Notes: generated by a model not told the origin, from the sequence alone. DNA of 64,000 nucleotides from Actinomadura luteofluorescens (GCF_013409365.1 NZ_JACCBA010000001.1:2976001-3040000); one strand, 5' to 3'. Counted from the first letter of the stretch, positions 1 through 9,071 are shown. Program-made: numbers and translations.

Positions 1-818
1 GCGACCCGCGCGGCAAGCGGAGCGCGGGCGGCTGGACGACCACGCGCTGGGACGTCCGCAACCCGATGGCCAGCGAACTCGCCATGATCGCGATCGGCCG
101 GTACGACGTGCTCACCGGACGGACGAAGGCGGGCATCCCCAACCTGACCGCCACCGATCGGGCGATGGCCATCAAGCCGGAGGACGCGAAGAAGTTCCAC
201 GACCAGACCGCCGAGGTCACCGACTTCCAGAACGGGCTCTACGGCCGCTACCCGTTCACCTCGACCGGCGGGATCGTCGTCAAGGCCGGCGTCGGCTACG
301 CGCTGGAGACGCAGGGCCGTCCCGTGTACGACCTCGGGCGCCGTCCGGGCAGCATCCCGAGCACCGGCCTGCTCGCGCACGAGCTGGGCCACCAGTGGTT
401 CGGCGACTCGGTCTCCCCGGCGAAGTGGGCCGACATCTGGCTGAACGAGGGCTTCGCGACGTACTCCGAGTGGCTGTACGCGGCGGCGCACGGCGGCCCG
501 ACCGTCCAGAAGCAGTTCGACGAGACCTACGCCACGCCCGCGAGCGACGGCCTGTGGAAGGGCAAGGTCGCCGACCCGGGCCGCGACCACATCTTCGACG
601 GTCTCGTCTACGACCGCGGCGCGATGGCCGTCCACGTGCTGCGCACGAAGATCGGCGAGCGGGCGTTCTCGCAGTTGCTGAAGGCGTGGCCGGCGGCCTA
701 CCGGTACGGCAACGCCTCCACGAAGGACTTCGTCCGCTTCGCCGAGCGCCTGTCCCGCAAGGACCTGGACGCCTGGGCCAAGGCCTGGCTCTACTCCGAG
801 GGCAAGCCGTCCCTGTAG
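1..818 (+). CDS. M1 family zinc metallopeptidase (C-terminal part, 5' end outside window)
   Basis: Only the C-terminal part is present. The frame is open from nucleotide 3, before the first ATG at 66, so the gene starts outside the window. The zinc site of M1 aminopeptidases is intact: HELGHQWFGD (from nt 378) gives HExxH, and the third zinc ligand is the Glu of WLNEGFATY, 18 residues after the motif. A Gly-rich stretch before it and the VYDRGAMAVHVLR segment (with the conserved catalytic Tyr region) also fit. Such enzymes remove N-terminal residues from peptides. Whether this one is secreted cannot be judged without the N-terminus. It runs convergently toward the gene ending at 1084, with a structured repeat between them. 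Confidence 0.9.
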   Translation, partial: DPRGKRSAGGWTTTRWDVRNPMASELAMIAIGRYDVLTGRTKAGIPNLTATDRAMAIKPEDAKKFHDQTAEVTDFQNGLYGRYPFTSTGGIVVKAGVGYALETQGRPVYDLGRRPGSIPSTGLLAHELGHQWFGDSVSPAKWADIWLNEGFATYSEWLYAAAHGGPTVQKQFDETYATPASDGLWKGKVADPGRDHIFDGLVYDRGAMAVHVLRTKIGERAFSQLLKAWPAAYRYGNASTKDFVRFAERLSRKDLDAWAKAWLYSEGKPSL

Positions 819-879
819 GACCCCGCTCGACGGAGACACCGCACCCTCACGCCGAGCCGACCGCGTGGCCGGGGCCTCG

Positions 880-1082
880 AACTGGCCTCGGCCACGCACG
901 CGAACGCGTGACCTGCCCGGTGAAGCGAAGCCGAAGGCGAGCGAAACCGGGCAGATCGCGAAGCGATGCCGCGTTCGCCCAGGCCAGGTCACGTAGCGAG
1001 CCGCCAGGCGAGCGAAGTGGGCCGGGACTGAGAAAACACAGCCGCCAGGCGAGCGAAGTGGGCCGGACTGCTAAAACACCCC
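880..1082 (+). repeat. Structured intergenic repeat, copy 1 (plus orientation)
   Basis: This element of about 200 bp is rich in short inverted repeats: GTGACCTG pairs with CAGGTCAC, CTGCCCGGT with ACCGGGCAG, and ATCGC-GAA-GCGAT forms a small hairpin. It ends with a 27-28 bp module (core AGGCGAGCGAAGTGGGCCGG) present twice. Close copies lie at 24021-24172 and, inverted, at 49500-49705. All three sit between convergent genes. The whole 265-bp gap 819-1083 holds nothing else I can recognise. Confidence 0.8.
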
Positions 1083-1083
1083 C

Positions 1084-2373
1084 CTAGCTCAGCGTGAGGG
1101 TGTAGCCCTTCTCGCGGAGGCGGCCGATGACGTCCTCGGAGTGGTCGGCCCCGCGGGTCTCCAGGTGCATGAGCACCTCGGCCTCCTCGACGTGCAGGCG
1201 GGCCGCCATGCGCTCGTGCATGACGTCCAGGACGTTGACGCCCATCTCGGCCAGCTCGCTCAGCAGGGTCACCAGGGCGCCCGGACGGTCCTTCAGGCGG
1301 CAGCGCACCACCAGGTACCGTCCCGCGCCCGCGAGACCGTGCCGCAGCACCTTCGACAGCAGCAGCGGGTCGATGTTGCCGCCCGACAGCAGCACCACGA
1401 CGGGCGGCTCGACGGCGTAGGCGTGCTCCAGCAGCGCCGCGACGCCCGCCGCACCCGCCGGCTCGACGACCTGCTTGGCGCGTTCGAGGCACAGCAGCAG
1501 GGCCTGGGAGATCGACTCCTCGGTCACGGTGACCACGGCGTCCACCAGTTCGGTGAACATGGCGTAGGTCAGTTCGCCCGGACGGCCGACCGCGATGCCG
1601 TCCGCCATCGTGCGCTCGATCCCGATCTGGGTCGGCTTGCCCGCCGCGAGCGAGGGCGGGAACGCCGCGGCCCGCTTGGCCTGCGCGCCGACGAGCTTGA
1701 CGTCCCCGCCGCCGGTCTCCTTCGCCAGGCCCTTCACCGCCGCCGCGACCCCGGCCAGCAGCCCGCCGCCGCCCACCGGCGACACGAGCGTCCGCACCTG
1801 CGGGTACTGCTCCATGACCTCCAGGCCGATCGTGGCCTGCCCCGTGACGACGTCGGGATGGTCGAAGGGGTGGATGAACACCGCGCCGCACTCGTCCGCG
1901 TACTCCTGCGCGGCGATGAGGCAGTCGTCCACGGTCGGCCCCGGGAAGACGACTTCGGCGCCGTAGCCGCGGGTCGCGGCGATCTTCGGCAGCGGGGCGC
2001 CGACCGGCATGAACACGGTGGCCTTGCAGCCGAGCATCGAGGCGGCGAGCGCGACGCCCTGCGCGTGGTTGCCCGCGCTCGCCGCGACCACGCCGCCCGC
2101 CCGCTCGCGCTCGCTCAGCCGCGCGATCCGCACGTACGCGCCCCGGATCTTGAAGGAGCCGGTGCGCTGCAGGTTCTCGCACTTCAGCAGGACGGGCCCG
2201 CCGATCTGCTCCGACAGCACCCGGGAGGGGATCAGCGGCGTCGGGACGGCCACCCCGCCCAGCAGCTCCCGGGCGGCGCGGACGTCGTCGACACCGACCG
2301 AGGCCAGACCGACGTCACTCTCGCTCGCTCGCGGGGGGACGACCCCCCACACCCCCCGGGTCGCTTCGCTCAT
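1084..2373 (-). CDS. ilvA: Threonine ammonia-lyase with C-terminal ACT domain
   Basis: This is a 429-residue PLP enzyme that deaminates threonine to 2-oxobutyrate, the entry step to isoleucine. The PLP lysine is K75 in RTGSFKIRGA; SAGNHAQG (about 99-106) and the glycine loop PVGGGGL (about 199-205) bind substrate and PLP phosphate; SGGNIDP lies near 330. Residues about 352-429 (RYLVVRCRLKDRPGALVTLL onward) form one ACT regulatory domain. Length and the single ACT domain fit the short actinobacterial ilvA/tdcB type rather than the long two-domain form. The ATG at 2373 follows GAGGATGAACAC, a good ribosome-binding site. An upstream in-frame extension is open but lies in the ROK gene. Transcribed alone, 23 bp after the ROK gene. 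Confidence 0.92.
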   Translation of the reverse strand: MSEATRGVWGVVPPRASESDVGLASVGVDDVRAARELLGGVAVPTPLIPSRVLSEQIGGPVLLKCENLQRTGSFKIRGAYVRIARLSERERAGGVVAASAGNHAQGVALAASMLGCKATVFMPVGAPLPKIAATRGYGAEVVFPGPTVDDCLIAAQEYADECGAVFIHPFDHPDVVTGQATIGLEVMEQYPQVRTLVSPVGGGGLLAGVAAAVKGLAKETGGGDVKLVGAQAKRAAAFPPSLAAGKPTQIGIERTMADGIAVGRPGELTYAMFTELVDAVVTVTEESISQALLLCLERAKQVVEPAGAAGVAALLEHAYAVEPPVVVLLSGGNIDPLLLSKVLRHGLAGAGRYLVVRCRLKDRPGALVTLLSELAEMGVNVLDVMHERMAARLHVEEAEVLMHLETRGADHSEDVIGRLREKGYTLTLS

Positions 2374-2396
2374 GTGTTCATCCTCGCACGCCGGAC

Positions 2397-3341
2397 TTAT
2401 CCGGCACTCCAATAACGATCTTGGGCGTACACCAGGGCGGCGGCGCCGACCAGGCCCGCGGTCTGCCCGAGCTCGGCCGGGACGATCCGCAGCCGCCGCG
2501 CGAACTCCATCCGCGCGTGCTCGCCGAACGCCTCCTCCAGCGGGTCGAACAGCAGCCGCCCCGCCTGCGACAGCCCGCCGCCGATCGCGGCGACCTCCAG
2601 ATCGCACAGGTGCGTCGCGGACGCGATCGCGATGCCGAGGGCGCGGCCCGCGCGGCGCATCGCCGCGCCCGCGACCGGGTCGCCGCGGCGGGCGTCCTCG
2701 GTCAGCTCCACGCCGGTGGCGTCCGCGCCCACGGGCCGCCAGCCCTGCTCCCGCGCCCACGCCACCAGCCCCGGGCCGCGCGCGACCGCCTCCAGGCAGC
2801 CCCGGCCCCCGCATCCGCAGGGCGGCCCGCCGGGCTCGACGATGACGTGCCCGATGTGCCCGGCGTTGCCGCTCGCGCCGTTCACCAGGCGCCCGCCGAG
2901 CATGAGCCCGCCGCCGACACCGGTGGACACCACCATGCCGAGGACGTTGTCGTGCCCGCGGCCCGCGCCGAGCCAGTGCTCGCCGATCGCGACGCAGACC
3001 GCGTCGTTGTGGATGCGGACGGGCAGGCCCGGGTACCGGGCGCGCAGCCGCTCGCGCAGCGGGAAGCCCCGCCACGCCGGGATGTTCAGCGGGGACACCT
3101 CGGCCGCCGGCCAGGTCATCGGCCCTCCGCAGCCCACCCCGACGCCCGCGAGGGGCGGCTCCCCGGCCCCGGCGGCGACCTTGGCGAGCAGCGCCTCCAG
3201 CGCCCGCCACAGCTCCTCGCCGTCCACCCCCGGCGCGTTCGGGGTGGGGGCCCGGTCCTGGGCGGTGACGCGCCCGTCGGGCTCGACCAGCGCGGCGGCG
3301 AGCTTCGTCCCGCCGATGTCCACCGCGAGCACGGCGCTCAA
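2397..3341 (-). CDS. ROK family sugar kinase (glucokinase-like)
   Basis: This 314-residue ROK protein carries the N-terminal phosphate loop DIGGTK (residues 8-13), the sugar-site segment GNAGHIGH and the ROK zinc signature CGCGGRGCLEA. All catalytic motifs look intact, so it should phosphorylate a hexose; the exact sugar cannot be read from sequence. The TTG start at 3341 overlaps the TGA of the FIST gene as TTGA, and GGAGG lies five bases upstream inside that gene, which points to translational coupling. No DNA-binding domain precedes the kinase, so it is an enzyme and not a ROK repressor. A FIST-ROK two-gene operon is unusual and its shared purpose is unclear. Confidence 0.88.
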   Translation of the reverse strand: MSAVLAVDIGGTKLAAALVEPDGRVTAQDRAPTPNAPGVDGEELWRALEALLAKVAAGAGEPPLAGVGVGCGGPMTWPAAEVSPLNIPAWRGFPLRERLRARYPGLPVRIHNDAVCVAIGEHWLGAGRGHDNVLGMVVSTGVGGGLMLGGRLVNGASGNAGHIGHVIVEPGGPPCGCGGRGCLEAVARGPGLVAWAREQGWRPVGADATGVELTEDARRGDPVAGAAMRRAGRALGIAIASATHLCDLEVAAIGGGLSQAGRLLFDPLEEAFGEHARMEFARRLRIVPAELGQTAGLVGAAALVYAQDRYWSAG

Positions 3342-4516
3342 ACGCCCTCCTCGGCCCGGCCGAACGCGAGGATCGAGGCGGTGAAGCCGTGCACGTGGTT
3401 GCGCCCCGCGACCGGGCCGATCTCCCCCGCCGCGAAGAAGCCGCCCACCCCGGCGGGGCCGAAGGCGCGGTCCAGCACCTTGGCGTCGTGGTCGGAGTCG
3501 GGGAACATCGCCTGCCCGCGGCCGTTGCAGGAGATCAGCAGCGCGCCCTCGACCGGCGCGAGGTCGAACCGCTCCAGCAGCGCGGCGAGGTCCTCCTCGG
3601 CGGCGCCCGCGTCCCGCACCTGGAACCGGACGGTGCGCCCCACGTCCACCACGTCGCCGATCGCGATGGCGCCGGTGTCGGTGTCGGCGCCCACGACGCC
3701 GCGGACGAGGAAGTCGCCGTGCTCGTGCACGTCGGCGTACTCGTTCATCGCGACGCCGATCAGCAGCCCGCGCCCGGCGAGCTCCTGCTCCTCCTCCGGC
3801 AGCCCGAGGACGATCTGCTCCAGCTTCTCCAGCGCCGGCACGCCCGCCAGCTCGTACAGGACGTTCTCCTCGGCCCTGGTCACCACCATGTCCGGGCCGA
3901 TCGGACGTGCACCCTGGCTGACGACCGTGGCGGCGGCGACCGCCCCGCCGATCACCACGCCGACCGCGCCCTCCCGGTACACCTCGCCGCCGACGAACAG
4001 CCGCGCCTCGCCGTGCCCCGTCTCGCCGAGCCCGCTGCCCTCGGCCAGCCCGCCGACCAGCGGCAGGCCGGGCAGGGCCTCGTCCGAGCGCTCCACGAAC
4101 GCGTCCACCGGGAAGCTGTACGGATCGGCCAGCAGCACGCCCACCACGTCGTCGTCCTGCGCCTCCGGCATGCCGACCACGATGAGCCGGTCGTCGCCCT
4201 TCAGCGTCTCCAGCCGGAACGCGTCGAGCCGCGCGCCGGGCAGCACCGCCGCCCACGCGCTCACCGCGCCGCGCTCCTCCACCCCGCGCCCGGCCCCGAT
4301 CACACCGGACGCGCTGCACCCCAGCACCAGCGCGGGACCGGCCGCCTGCTGCGCGGCCTGCGCGGCCTCCTCGATCTGCTCCGGGTCGTCGCCGGTGACG
4401 AACACGCACACCAGGTCGGGCGCCGCGCTGAGCGGTGCGAGCGCCTGCTCGACCGCCGTCGTGGCGGCGCTGGACAGATCGGGTCCGAGGGCCAGGCCAT
4501 CACCGAATCGCGCCAT
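3338..4516 (-). CDS. FIST domain sensory protein (FIST N + FIST C)
   Basis: This 392-residue protein matches the FIST architecture: an N-terminal FIST domain (about 30-220, with the VLGCSASGVIG segment) and a C-terminal FIST_C domain (about 225-375, with ALLISCNGRG and the conserved end GFFAAGEIGPVAGRNHVHGFTAS). FIST proteins are thought to sense small ligands such as amino acids. No attached output domain is present here, so it probably works through a partner. The ATG at 4516 follows GGGAGG at eight bases; a GTG at 4534 is an alternative. It is the first gene of a pair with the ROK kinase, which it overlaps by 4 nt, and it is divergent from the MoxR-like gene at 4672. Confidence 0.88.
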   Translation of the reverse strand: MARFGDGLALGPDLSSAATTAVEQALAPLSAAPDLVCVFVTGDDPEQIEEAAQAAQQAAGPALVLGCSASGVIGAGRGVEERGAVSAWAAVLPGARLDAFRLETLKGDDRLIVVGMPEAQDDDVVGVLLADPYSFPVDAFVERSDEALPGLPLVGGLAEGSGLGETGHGEARLFVGGEVYREGAVGVVIGGAVAAATVVSQGARPIGPDMVVTRAEENVLYELAGVPALEKLEQIVLGLPEEEQELAGRGLLIGVAMNEYADVHEHGDFLVRGVVGADTDTGAIAIGDVVDVGRTVRFQVRDAGAAEEDLAALLERFDLAPVEGALLISCNGRGQAMFPDSDHDAKVLDRAFGPAGVGGFFAAGEIGPVAGRNHVHGFTASILAFGRAEEGV

Positions 4517-4658
4517 CGGCGCCGCCTCCCTCACTCCGTTCGCCGGGTCGCTTCACACCACCAGTCTCCCCCTCCGCGCCCGTTCCACCCAAACCCCGGC
4601 GGGACGGGACGGGGCGGGCGAATCCCCGGCGGGGGTGCGATCGCGCGGACCGGCGACG

Positions 4659-4664
4659 TAGTGT
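4659..4664 (+). promoter_or_regulatory. Candidate -10 box of a leaderless promoter
   Basis: TAGTGT (TANNNT type) ends seven bases before the GTG at 4672, the spacing expected when transcription starts on the start codon itself. No clear Shine-Dalgarno precedes that GTG. No convincing -35 is visible. Confidence 0.4.
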
Positions 4665-4671
4665 CGGTCGC

Positions 4672-6123
4672 GTGCGTTCATCCACACCACGCGAGTCCTC
4701 CTCCGGCGAATCCGCACCCCGCGAATCAACGCTGGGCGCGCTGCGCTCCACCGGCCACGTGCGGCTTCCCGTCAAGGCCGAGATCCGGCGCAACCTGCTC
4801 GACCGGCTGAGATCCGGCGAACCGCGCTTCCCCGGCATCCTCGGGTTCGACGACACCGTCCTGCCCCACCTGGAACGCGCCCTGCTCGCCGGGCACGACC
4901 TGGTGCTGCTGGGCGAGCGCGGGCAGGGCAAGACGCGGCTGATCCGCACCCTGGTCGGGCTGCTGGACGAGTGGACGCCCGTGGTGGCCGGCTGCGAGAT
5001 CAACGACCACCCGTACGCCCCGGTCTGCGTGCGGTGCCGCCGGCTCGCCGGCGAGCTGGGCGACGAGCTCCCCGTCGAGTGGAAGCACCGCGACGACCGC
5101 TACGGGGAGAAGCTCGCCACGCCCGACACCAGCGTCGGCGACCTGATCGGCGACGTCGACCCGATCAAGGTGGCGGAGGGCCGCACGCTCGGCGACCCGG
5201 AGACCGTGCACTTCGGGCTCGTCCCGCGCACCAACCGCGGGGTCTTCTCCATCAACGAGCTGCCCGACCTCGCCGAGCGGATCCAGGTGGCCCTGCTGAA
5301 CGTCCTGGAGGAGCGCGACGTCCAGGTCCGCGGCTACGCGCTGCGGCTGCCGCTGGACGTGCTGCTCGTCGCGTCGGCCAACCCCGAGGACTACACCAAC
5401 CGGGGGCGGATCATCACCCCGCTGAAGGACCGCTTCGGCGCCGAGATCCGCACCCACTACCCGCTCGAACTGGACGCCGAGCTCGCGCTGATCCGCCAGG
5501 AGGCCGACTTCGCCGACCTCGCGGGCCTGCCCGCCGAGGTGCCCGACCACCTGGTCGAGATCATCGGGCGGTTCACCCGGCTCGTCCGCGAGTCGACGGC
5601 GGTGGACGCGCGGTCGGGCGTGTCGGCGCGGTTCGCGCTCGCGGGCGCCGAGACCGTCGCGGCCGGCGCGGTGCGCCGCGCGGCGCTCACCGGGGAGGAG
5701 CACGCCGTCGCGCGGGTCTGCGACCTGCCGGCCGTCGTGCCGTCGCTGATGGGCAAGGTGGAGTTCGAGGTCAGCGAGGAGGGCCGCGAGCAGGAGGTGC
5801 TGGAGCACCTGCTGCGCCGCGCGGTCGCCGAGACCTACCGCCGGACGCTGGGCGCCGCCGACCTCACCGGCCTGCTCGACAAGTTCGACTCCGGGGACAG
5901 CGTCGAGTCGGGCGAGCTGGTGCCGGCGCGCGAGCTGCTGCGCCGCACCGGCCAGGTGCCCGGCCTCGCCAAGATCATGGAAAGGCTCGGCATGAGCGGG
6001 GAGTCCCCCGGGCAGGCCGCGGCGGCGATCGAGTTCGCCCTGGAGGGCCTGTTCCTCAGCCGGCGGCTCTCCAAGGACGTCGCCGAGGGACGGTCCGACG
6101 GGACGGCGACGTACCGGACGTGA
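4672..6123 (+). CDS. MoxR/magnesium-chelatase-like AAA+ ATPase
   Basis: This AAA+ protein of about 483 residues has a P-loop GERGQGKT (81-88), a sensor-type segment VLLVASANPEDYTNRG and the arginine-finger region KDRFGAEIRTHYPLE typical of the ChlI/BchI-MoxR group. Between P-loop and Walker B it carries an insertion with Cys residues (GCEINDHPYAPVCVRCRR) that may bind metal. Such ATPases remodel or load partners carrying a VWA domain, and a VWA protein follows 37 bp downstream. There is no cobalamin or chlorophyll gene nearby, so a true chelatase role is unlikely. The start is inferred: the GTG at 4672 looks leaderless, and the open frame extends further upstream without coding character. Confidence 0.85.
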   Translation: MRSSTPRESSSGESAPRESTLGALRSTGHVRLPVKAEIRRNLLDRLRSGEPRFPGILGFDDTVLPHLERALLAGHDLVLLGERGQGKTRLIRTLVGLLDEWTPVVAGCEINDHPYAPVCVRCRRLAGELGDELPVEWKHRDDRYGEKLATPDTSVGDLIGDVDPIKVAEGRTLGDPETVHFGLVPRTNRGVFSINELPDLAERIQVALLNVLEERDVQVRGYALRLPLDVLLVASANPEDYTNRGRIITPLKDRFGAEIRTHYPLELDAELALIRQEADFADLAGLPAEVPDHLVEIIGRFTRLVRESTAVDARSGVSARFALAGAETVAAGAVRRAALTGEEHAVARVCDLPAVVPSLMGKVEFEVSEEGREQEVLEHLLRRAVAETYRRTLGAADLTGLLDKFDSGDSVESGELVPARELLRRTGQVPGLAKIMERLGMSGESPGQAAAAIEFALEGLFLSRRLSKDVAEGRSDGTATYRT

Positions 6124-6160
6124 CACCACGTCCCGAGGCCTCCACGCGCGAGGGGATCCG

Positions 6161-8224
6161 ATGAGCCGATACCGCTACGGCGCCTACGAGGACGGGCCCG
6201 ACCCGCTCGCGCCGCCCTACGACGTCCGCGACGCGCTGGACGCCGTGGGCGACTCGGTGCTGGACGGCACCCGGCCGGACGACGCGCTCCGCGAGCTGCT
6301 GCGGCGCGGCCTGCCCGGCGCCGAGGGTCGCCGGGGGCTCGACGACATGCTCCGCCAGGTCCGGGAGCGGCGCCGCGCCCTGCGCGACCGGGGCCGCCTC
6401 GACGGGACGCTGGAGCAGGCCCGCGCCCTGCTCGACACCGCGATCGGGCAGGAGCGGGCCGAGCTGTTCCCCGACCCCAGCGACGACGCGCGGCTGCGCG
6501 AGGCGGAGCTGGACACGCTGCCGTCCGACACCCCGCAGGCGATCCGGCGGCTGTCGGACTACGACTGGCGCTCCGCCGCCGCCCGCCGCACCTTCGAGCA
6601 GCTCAAGGACCTGCTGCGCCGCGAGGTCCTCGACGCGCAGTTCCAGGGCATGAAGCAGGCCCTGGAGAACCAGGACCCGGCCGCCATGCAGCGGGTCAAG
6701 GACATGATGGCCGACCTCAACGCGATGCTGGAGCGGGACGCGCGCGGCGAGCACACCCAGGAGGACTTCGACCGGTTCATGGGCGAGTACGGGGACATGT
6801 TCCCCGACGATCCGCAGAACCTCGAAGATCTGGTCGACTCGCTGGCCCGCCGCGCCGCCGCGATGGACCGGCTGCTCGCCTCGCTCAGCCCAGAGCAGCG
6901 CGCCGAGCTGGCCGGGCTCATGGAGCAGGCCATGCAGGACGCGGGCCTCGCCATGGAGATGACCCGGCTCGGCGACGCGCTGCGGGCCCGCCGCCCCGAC
7001 CTCGGCTGGGGGCAGCCCGAGCAGATGAGCGGCGACGACCCGCTCGGCGTGGGCGACGCCACGACCGCGCTGGCGGAGCTCGCCGACCTCAGCGAACTGG
7101 AGGCGGCCCTCGGGCAGGACTACCCCGGCGCGCGGCTCGACGACATCGACGAGGACGCCGTCCGGCGCGCCCTCGGCCGCCAGGCCGTCGACGACCTCGC
7201 CGCGCTGCGCCGCATCGAGGCCGAACTGGAGCGGCAGGGCTACCTGCGGCGACGTCGCGGGAAGCTGGAGCTGACGGCGAAGGCGGTGCGGCGGCTCGGC
7301 GAGACCGCGCTGCGCCGGGTGTTCTCCCAGCTGGCGTCCGGGCGGCAGGGCGACCACGACCAGCGGGACGCGGGCCAGGCCGGCGAGCTGACCGGCTCCA
7401 GCCGCGAATGGCGGTTCGGCGACGAGCAGCCCCTCGACGTGGTCCGGACGGTGAGCAACGCGATCCGGCGCAGCGCCATGGAGCGCGGCGTCCCGGAGGG
7501 CGGCACCGGCCTCGTGCCCCCGCCGGCGGGCGCGAAGGTCACCGAGCCCGCGCCCGCCTCCGACGCCGTGGCGGTCGGCGGGAACGGCGGCCGGCGCCCG
7601 GACGGCGTGCGGCTGAGCGTGGACGACTTCGAGGTGCACGAGACCGAGCGCCGCACCGGCGCCGCGGTCTGCCTGCTCGTCGACCTGTCCTACTCGATGG
7701 TGCTGCGCGGGACGTGGGCCGCCGCCAAGCAGACCACGCTGGCCCTGCACACCCTCGTGACCAGCAAGTTCCCGCAGGACGCGATCCAGATCATCGGGTT
7801 CTCCAACTACGCGCGGGTGCTGCACCCGACGGAGATGGCGGGCCTCGACTGGGACATGGTGCAGGGCACCAACCTGCACCACGCCCTGATGATCGCCGGA
7901 CGGCACCTGGACCGGCACCCCGACTTCGAGCCGATCGTCCTCGTCGTCACCGACGGCGAGCCCACCGCGCACCTGCGCCCGGACGGCCGCTCGCTGTTCG
8001 ACTACCCGCCGTCCACCGACACGCTCGTGCTCACCCTCGCCGAAGTCGACAAGATGACCCGGCGCGGCGCCTGCATGAACTTCTTCATGCTCGCCGAGGA
8101 CCGGCGGCTCGTGTCCTTCGTGGAGGAGGTCGCACGCCGCAACGGCGGCCGCGTCTTCGCCCCCGACGCCGACCGCCTAGGCGAATACGTCGTCAGCGAC
8201 TACCTAAGACTGAGGCGTACTTAA
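6161..8224 (+). CDS. VWA domain protein, partner of the MoxR-like ATPase
   Basis: The protein has 687 residues. Its C-terminal third is a von Willebrand factor A domain with a MIDAS metal site DLSYS at D508, followed by VVTDGEPTAH for the third MIDAS loop. The N-terminal 480 residues are helical and highly charged, with alternating Arg/Glu/Asp, and match no domain I can name. The ATG at 6161 follows AGGGGATCCG. Together with the preceding ATPase it forms the common MoxR-VWA pair, thought to work as a chaperone or metal-dependent remodelling complex. No substrate is evident from the neighbours. Its stop is 9 bp from the left arm of an 82-bp inverted repeat. Confidence 0.87.
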   Translation: MSRYRYGAYEDGPDPLAPPYDVRDALDAVGDSVLDGTRPDDALRELLRRGLPGAEGRRGLDDMLRQVRERRRALRDRGRLDGTLEQARALLDTAIGQERAELFPDPSDDARLREAELDTLPSDTPQAIRRLSDYDWRSAAARRTFEQLKDLLRREVLDAQFQGMKQALENQDPAAMQRVKDMMADLNAMLERDARGEHTQEDFDRFMGEYGDMFPDDPQNLEDLVDSLARRAAAMDRLLASLSPEQRAELAGLMEQAMQDAGLAMEMTRLGDALRARRPDLGWGQPEQMSGDDPLGVGDATTALAELADLSELEAALGQDYPGARLDDIDEDAVRRALGRQAVDDLAALRRIEAELERQGYLRRRRGKLELTAKAVRRLGETALRRVFSQLASGRQGDHDQRDAGQAGELTGSSREWRFGDEQPLDVVRTVSNAIRRSAMERGVPEGGTGLVPPPAGAKVTEPAPASDAVAVGGNGGRRPDGVRLSVDDFEVHETERRTGAAVCLLVDLSYSMVLRGTWAAAKQTTLALHTLVTSKFPQDAIQIIGFSNYARVLHPTEMAGLDWDMVQGTNLHHALMIAGRHLDRHPDFEPIVLVVTDGEPTAHLRPDGRSLFDYPPSTDTLVLTLAEVDKMTRRGACMNFFMLAEDRRLVSFVEEVARRNGGRVFAPDADRLGEYVVSDYLRLRRT

Positions 8225-8233
8225 TTGCTTTCT

Positions 8234-8315
8234 GGCCGGCTCAGCCGTTCCAGACCATCAGGGCGAGGATCACCAGCCAGATCAGCGCGACGACGCCTGA
8301 CATGGCCGCCAGCCG
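8234..8315. repeat. 82-bp inverted repeat, left arm
   Basis: This segment, read on the minus strand, matches 9072-9153 read on the plus strand at 79 of 82 positions. It holds the last 24 codons plus the stop of the membrane protein gene 8241-8819. The right arm therefore carries a detached copy of that 3' end. Confidence 0.9.
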
Positions 8316-8819
8316 CCCCCGCTCCACCTGGGCGATCTCGCCTGTGTCGGCCGCCGGTCCCGCGGCGGGGGCCTCGGCCTCCGTAGCGCCGCCCACGGCC
8401 TCTCCGGTCTCCCCGGGCTCCTCGGGCTCCTCGGGCTCCTTGGCCTCCTTGGCCGCGGCGGGACGGACCGGGACCGCCGCGGGGGCCGCCTCGGCCGCCG
8501 CGACCTCCAGCAGATGCACCGCCTTGCGCTGGTCGCGCTCGACGATCAGCAGCAGCACCAGCGCGACGACGAACAGCGTCATCGACACCGTCAGCCACAC
8601 CTCGGCGAGATCGCCCTTGGCCAGCCCGAGCCCGATCAGGAAGATCCCCAGCGTGCCGATCCCGTAGATCTGGGTGGTCCGGTGGAGGTAACGCACCACC
8701 ACGACATTGCGCTTGCGGATGTAGCGGGGGGTGGACATCGTGGCCGCGGTCAGCGGCCCCAGCGTGAAGATCGCGAACCCGATGTGGAGAAGGAGCAGGA
8801 TGCGGTCCGAAGTCGACAT
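8241..8819 (-). CDS. Four-helix integral membrane protein of unknown function (DUF2269-like)
   Basis: This protein has 192 residues and about four membrane segments: residues about 7-27, 50-67 and 72-93, and a last helix near the C-terminus (MSGVVALIWLVILALMVWNG). The N-terminal part (LLLLHIGFAIFTLGPL...YIRKRN) resembles small DUF2269-type membrane proteins. A cytoplasmic linker of about 70 residues separates helices three and four; it is rich in Ala, Pro and Glu with repeated EPEEPEEPGE units. I cannot assign a function. The ATG at 8819 is the only good start. The gene lies almost wholly inside an 82-bp inverted repeat whose left arm is its own 3' end. Confidence 0.75.
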   Translation of the reverse strand: MSTSDRILLLLHIGFAIFTLGPLTAATMSTPRYIRKRNVVVVRYLHRTTQIYGIGTLGIFLIGLGLAKGDLAEVWLTVSMTLFVVALVLLLIVERDQRKAVHLLEVAAAEAAPAAVPVRPAAAKEAKEPEEPEEPGETGEAVGGATEAEAPAAGPAADTGEIAQVERGRLAAMSGVVALIWLVILALMVWNG

Positions 8820-8920
8820 GAGCCGACCATAGCCCGCACCGCCCCGACCCTCACCGCAACCACGCGACGACCCCGCCGAGCGACCTCAGCCGACGCCGCA
8901 ACCACGCGACGACCTCAATG

Positions 8921-9064
8921 GCCGCGATCGCGTCCGAAGGCAGGTTCGAGCGTGCGAGAACCTGATCGCGCAGCGAGCCGCCAGGCGAGCCGGAGCGATG
9001 CCAGCGATCGCCCGCGGTGCCCGACGATGGAGGGCCGCCAGGCCCGAAGGAGGAGAGCGCCGCC
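8921..9064. repeat. Palindrome-rich intergenic segment related to the dispersed repeat
   Basis: The 252-bp gap between the membrane protein start and the right arm at 9072 has no gene. It holds a hairpin with arms CAGGTTC and GAACCTG and the words CAGCGAGCCGCCAGGCGAG, shared with the repeats near 1000 and 24130. Two copies of CGCAACCACGCGACGAC lie just left at about 8857 and 8896. It looks like a diverged relative of the dispersed repeat. Confidence 0.5.
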
Positions 9065-9071
9065 ATAGGCA

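Noticed and set aside
4672..8224. A magnesium or cobalt chelatase for tetrapyrroles
   Set aside because: The ATPase and VWA proteins resemble BchI/BchD distantly, but no BchH/CobN subunit or tetrapyrrole gene is adjacent.
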